A stretch of DNA of 64,000 nt from Streptomyces sp. NBC_01224. GTDB taxonomy: Bacteria; Actinomycetota; Actinomycetes; Streptomycetales; Streptomycetaceae. Positions 60,938 to 64,000 of the stretch are shown one piece after another; position 1 is the stretch's first letter, and each line of letters opens with the position of its first letter. Made by a program: the position numbers and the translations under genes. The DNA lies in NCBI RefSeq assembly GCF_036002945.1, contig NZ_CP108529.1:2170001-2234000 (forward strand). Direction: 5' to 3'. The notes below the pieces were generated by a model, which ran no database searches, was not told the origin of the DNA, and was given only the letters and a program-made list of their open reading frames with translations.

Positions 60938-61944
60938 CGGTACACTCCCTGCTCACCGAAGCGGTGGGCCAGCTTGTTTGCGGCGAGGATGAGGGCGAAT
61001 CCGATGACGCCCTTCATGAGACCCGCGGCCGTGCTCATCCCCCAGTCGCCGTCGATGACGCCGTGGAAGTAGACGTAGGTGTCCATGACTTCGGAGGCGT
61101 CCGGGCCTACGGCGTCGCGCTGCAGAATGATCTGCTCGAAGCCGACCGAGAGGATGTCGCCGAGCCGGAGGATCAGCAGCATGAGGATCACCGGCCGGAT
61201 GCCCGGCAGGGTGATGTGCCAGATCCTGCGGAGCCAGCCGGCTCCGTCCATCGCGGCGGACTCGTACTGGGCCATGTCGATCGAGGCGATGGACGCCAGG
61301 AAGATGATCGTCCCCCAGCCACAGTCCTTCCAGATGGCCTGGGCGGTGATCAGCAGCTTGAAGGTGCCGGGGTCCGTCATCACGTTGCCGATGTTGACCC
61401 CGTGCTCCATCAGGAGCGTGGTGACCGAACCCGCGCCGCCGAGCACCTGCTTGAACATCGCGACCACGACGACCCATGACAGGAAGTGCGGGAGGTAGAC
61501 GACGGTCTGGATGAACCGCTTGATCTTCTCGCTGATGAGCGAGTTGAGCAGCAGTGCCAGGGCGATCGGTGCGGGGAAGTAGAGCAGCAGCTGGATCGCG
61601 GTGATCTGCAGGGTGTTGGAGACCGCGCTCCAGAAGTCCGGTTCGGCGAGCAGCGCGGTGAAGTTCGCGAGGCCGACGAACGGGCTCTGCTTGAAGCCCA
61701 GGAACGGCTGGTAGTCCTGGAAGGCGATGACGTTGCCTGCGAGCGGCAGGTAGAAGAAGAGCGCGAAGTACAGAACACCCGGCAGGCAGAACAGCAGAAG
61801 TGCCCTGTCCCGCTTGAGGCGATGGCGGAGCGGCTGCTTTGTTCGTATGTCTTTGCGCTTCTTCCCGGCGGAGCGATCCGCGTCGTCGGGATCACGGGGC
61901 TGCGGCACAGGCGACCGCACGGCCGAGACCGGCGCATCTGCCAT
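60934..61944 (-). CDS. carbohydrate ABC transporter permease (LplB-like)
   Basis: 336 aa from ATG 61944; the frame is open to 62013. Six helices. PLAGNVIAFQDYQPFLGFKQ is typical of LplB-type permeases, and the EAA loop is SIDMAQYESAAMDGAGWLRRIWHITLPGIRP. First gene of the operon permease-permease-binding protein-Gfo/Idh. No ATPase gene is present, as usual in Streptomyces, where the shared ATPase MsiK serves many sugar importers. Confidence 0.92.
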   Translation of the reverse strand: MADAPVSAVRSPVPQPRDPDDADRSAGKKRKDIRTKQPLRHRLKRDRALLLFCLPGVLYFALFFYLPLAGNVIAFQDYQPFLGFKQSPFVGLANFTALLAEPDFWSAVSNTLQITAIQLLLYFPAPIALALLLNSLISEKIKRFIQTVVYLPHFLSWVVVVAMFKQVLGGAGSVTTLLMEHGVNIGNVMTDPGTFKLLITAQAIWKDCGWGTIIFLASIASIDMAQYESAAMDGAGWLRRIWHITLPGIRPVILMLLILRLGDILSVGFEQIILQRDAVGPDASEVMDTYVYFHGVIDGDWGMSTAAGLMKGVIGFALILAANKLAHRFGEQGVYR

Positions 61945-62372
61945 CGTCACAGGCACCTCCAGGGCTGATGGAGCAAGGGAGTGTCCCGCATCCACGGAGG
62001 CGGCCCGCATCACTGTGGATGCGGCCGGCGCTCCTTCGCGGCGACAGGCACATAGTTCACGACTGTGCGCCCTGATGGCAAGACTTGTTCATTTCACAGA
62101 GGTAACGAACATCTATTGGCATAGAAAAGTTTCTACGTGGTCCCCATGAGCACCTCGTCGGCGTTACCCAAGACCCACAAAGGGCACAGAAGTGGCACGG
62201 AAGCGGCACGAGGCGACCGTCGGGAAGTCCTGCGGGCAAGCCAGGAGCCGATCCTGAATGCACGATCACGCACTCAAGGTCACTTCTGACGACATCCTCA
62301 AGCACAGTCCGGGACGCCGCCCCTACGCCCTTGTGCGTGGCCGAACCCGGTTCCGGCCACGCAGAAACAAAA
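61945..62372. promoter_or_regulatory. 430-bp intergenic, operator-like palindromes upstream of the sugar operon
   Basis: gcatccac (61988-61995) pairs with gtggatgc (62015-62022). A second perfect palindrome, tagaaa-ag-tttcta, lies at 62122-62135 in an AT-rich patch. Either could be the binding site of the neighbouring DeoR-type regulator or of a global carbon regulator. No gene was identified in the interval. Confidence 0.45.
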
Positions 62373-62411
62373 AACGGCGGGTCGCCACCCCCGTGGTGGC
62401 GACCCGCCGTT
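62373..62411 (-). terminator. strong intrinsic terminator of the deoR-type gene
   Basis: A 17-bp perfect stem: aacggcgggtcgccacc (62373-62389) with ggtggcgacccgccgtt (62395-62411), 5-nt loop. On the minus strand it is followed by TTTTTTGTTTC. It sits 12 bp past the stop. The clearest terminator in the window. Confidence 0.92.
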
Positions 62412-62423
62412 CGGACGAGTGGT

Positions 62424-63224
62424 TCAGACGGCGATGACGGTGACGCCGGCCTCCGTGAAGCGGGCGGTCGCCTCGGGCGTGATCCCCTTGTCGGTGACCA
62501 GGAAATCGACCTGCCCGAGATCGCAGACCCGTGCGAAGGCCCGCTTGCCGATCTTCGAGGAATCGGCAGCCACGACCACTCGTTGCGCCTGCTCGGCGAG
62601 CAGCCGGTTGATGCTGGCCTCGCCCTCGTGGTGTACATATGCACCGCGCTCGGTGTCGATCGCATTGACGCCCAGCACGGCGACATCCAGCGTGATCTCG
62701 CCCAGTACCCCGCTGGCCAGGGGGCCCGTCAGCTCGTACGACTGCGGCCTGGCCACTCCGCCGGTCACCACGATCTTGATCTGCGGCCGGATGACCAGCT
62801 CGTTGGCGATGTTGAGGGCGTTGGTGACAACGGTCAGGGTCGGCTGACCGCCCATCCCGGCCGCGGTGTCACCGACGACATCGGAGCGCACCGCCAGCGA
62901 ACGGGCCACCTCGGTCAGCGTCGTTCCGCCGGTCAGTCCCACCACTTCACCGACCGCCACCAGTTCCGAGACGGCGCGGCCGATGGCCTGCTTCTCCGGG
63001 GCGTGACGGCCGGTCTTGTAGCGCAGGGCCAGTTCGTAACTGACACCGTGCGCGACCGCGCCACCGCGGGTGCGCGTGAGCAGCTGCTGCTCGGCGAGCT
63101 GGTCCAGGTCACGACGGATGGTCGCGGCCGAGACATCCAGCGTCGCGGCGGCGTCCTCGACCTCCACCCTGCCGTTCTTACCGACAAGTTCCAGCAGCGC
63201 GTTCCACCGGGCATCCCTGGACAA
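62424..63224 (-). CDS. DeoR/GlpR-family sugar-responsive repressor
   Basis: 266 aa from TTG 63224, chosen for AAGGAG seven bases upstream. The N-terminal HTH is VEVEDAAATLDVSAATIRRDLDQL. The DeoR C-terminal sensor domain has AIGRAVSELVAVGEVVGLTGGTTLTEVARSL, LDVAVLGVNAIDTERGAYVHHEGEASIN and VVAADSSKIGKRAF. It binds a sugar phosphate. It probably represses the divergent SIS-domain gene and the nearby sugar operon. Confidence 0.92.
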   Translation of the reverse strand: MSRDARWNALLELVGKNGRVEVEDAAATLDVSAATIRRDLDQLAEQQLLTRTRGGAVAHGVSYELALRYKTGRHAPEKQAIGRAVSELVAVGEVVGLTGGTTLTEVARSLAVRSDVVGDTAAGMGGQPTLTVVTNALNIANELVIRPQIKIVVTGGVARPQSYELTGPLASGVLGEITLDVAVLGVNAIDTERGAYVHHEGEASINRLLAEQAQRVVVAADSSKIGKRAFARVCDLGQVDFLVTDKGITPEATARFTEAGVTVIAV

Positions 63225-63410
63225 GAGAAATCTCCTTACGAGCCCGGGCTTCGGGCACCCATCCCCTTGGGTACGTGTCACCGGACACGCGCAAGCGTCG
63301 CACAAGGCTTTCCCCAGTCAAGCCTCCTGCAAGCAGAATGCTTGATAATGCTTGTACCACGTGTATAACGTGCGCAAACGAGCATCCCACTACGAGTACG
63401 GAGTGCAAGA
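63225..63410. promoter_or_regulatory. divergent deoR-SIS control region with 10-bp-spaced repeats
   Basis: aatgcttg occurs at 63337-63344 and 63347-63354, exactly one helical turn apart, and caagc at 63330-63334 forms an inverted partner (caagc-agaat-gcttg). Direct repeats with a 10-bp period are typical of DeoR-family operators. Also gcccg-ggctt-cgggc around 63242-63256. The site overlaps the likely SIS-gene promoter. Confidence 0.55.
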
Positions 63411-64000
63411 GTGTCATTTGTCGAGATCGAGACAGCCAGTCAGCCGGAGTGCTGGCGACGCGCCGCCGAGCTGGCCCAGACGCAGGCGGCCGCTCTGCCC
63501 GCCACCGGTGAGCGCATCGCGGTCGTCGGCTGCGGCACTTCCTTCTACATGGCTCAGGCATACGCCGCGCTCCGTGAGGAATCCGGGCAGGGCGAGTCCG
63601 ATGCCTTCGCCGCCTCGGAGTTCCCCTTCGGCCGCAGCTACGACCGGGTTGTCGCCCTCACCCGCTCGGGGACCACGACCGAGGTGCTGGAACTGCTCAA
63701 CCGGCTCCGCGGTGCCACCCGCACCGTGGCCATCACCGCCGACCCGGACACCCCGGTCATGACGTCCGCCGACGAGGTTGTCGTGCTGGACTTCGCCGAC
63801 GAGCAGTCCGTCGTGCAGACCCGGTTCGCCACCACGCTGCTCACACTGCTCCGCGCCCACCTCGGTCTGCACACCGACGCCGTGGTCCGCGATGCGGAGA
63901 CCGCACTGGCAGAGCCGCTGCCCGAAGGCCTGCTGGACTGCACCCAGTTCACCTTCCTCGGCCGTGGCTGGACGGCAGGTCTCGCCAACGAGGCCGCGCT
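63411..64000 (+). CDS. SIS-domain sugar isomerase/deaminase (partial, runs off window)
   Basis: At least 196 aa from GTG 63411, GGAG eight bases upstream. The first SIS domain is visible: RIAVVGCGTSFYMAQAYAAL, ASEFPFGRSYDRVVALTRSGTTTEVLELL, VAITADPDTPVMTSADEVVVL. The second begins at FTFLGRGWTAGLANEA. The two-SIS layout without a glutaminase domain matches AgaS-like and glucosamine-6-phosphate deaminase-like proteins. With the DeoR regulator and the ABC importer it suggests amino-sugar catabolism. Confidence 0.88.
   Translation, partial: MSFVEIETASQPECWRRAAELAQTQAAALPATGERIAVVGCGTSFYMAQAYAALREESGQGESDAFAASEFPFGRSYDRVVALTRSGTTTEVLELLNRLRGATRTVAITADPDTPVMTSADEVVVLDFADEQSVVQTRFATTLLTLLRAHLGLHTDAVVRDAETALAEPLPEGLLDCTQFTFLGRGWTAGLANEAA

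Overview
The window is chromosomal DNA of a Streptomyces-type actinomycete. The support for this is very high GC with GC-rich third positions, many GTG/TTG starts, ATGA/GTGA start-stop overlaps, a conservon (cvnA-D plus P450), a short SepF paralogue, a LAxTG class-E sortase substrate, and many Streptomyces-typical small families (DUF6415-, DUF5994- and DUF6099-like). All functional calls come from reading translated sequence; no database search was possible.

Layout. (1) 1-8.65 kb is accessory DNA: a small regulatory group (hypothetical, DUF6415-like, GHKL ATPase), an XRE regulator coupled to an APH-like kinase, a two-gene AT-richer cassette enclosed by 658-bp inverted copies of a decayed IS5-type transposase, then a divergent excisionase/tyrosine-integrase pair around a long palindrome. 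(2) 8.65-15.1 kb codes for envelope and secreted proteins: Tat-exported DyP peroxidase, beta-helix lipoprotein, membrane-anchored protein, and a large sortase-anchored surface protein. (3) 15.1-19.9 kb holds an IS relic, a cysteinyl-tRNA-synthetase-like protein without its signature motifs, two DUF5994-like paralogues, a TIGR03086-type protein and an AraC-type regulator. (4) 19.9-26.5 kb is a complete Mrp-type cation/proton antiporter operon (AB fusion, C, D, E, F, G). (5) 26.5-28.6 kb is a graveyard: CDGSH-like fragment, one membrane-anchored orphan, LuxR and cvnD relics. (6) 28.6-37.5 kb is an aromatic-acid CoA-thioester catabolic cluster, probably 2-aminobenzoate: CoA ligase, fused FAD monooxygenase/OYE reductase, enoyl-CoA hydratase, acyl-CoA dehydrogenase, RidA and a further FAD monooxygenase. 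(7) 37.6-42.3 kb holds a GHKL regulator, an APC permease and an arginine-deiminase pathway pair (arcB, arcA). (8) 42.3-51.5 kb has the Pnkp/Hen1 RNA-repair pair, a homocysteine methyltransferase, an LLM oxidoreductase, a MazG-like hydrolase coupled to an AAA ATPase, and a SepF paralogue. (9) 51.6-55.6 kb is a conservon with a CYP157-like P450 that lacks the ExxR arginine. (10) 55.7-64 kb has an MBL-fold hydrolase, then a sugar uptake/catabolism locus (Gfo/Idh dehydrogenase, binding protein, two permeases, a DeoR regulator and a SIS-domain protein cut by the window end).

The best candidate for something undescribed is the translationally coupled pair at 4663-5566. Both proteins start with the same FNQ-x2-Q-x-V-x-G-x-Q-x-N-A-E module but have unrelated helical bodies. 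They sit in a mobile, IS-bounded slot next to an integrase, as conflict/defence cargo often does. Second-tier leads are the cysteinyl-tRNA-synthetase-like paralogue, the 68-nt palindrome between xis and int, and several repeat or operator arrays.
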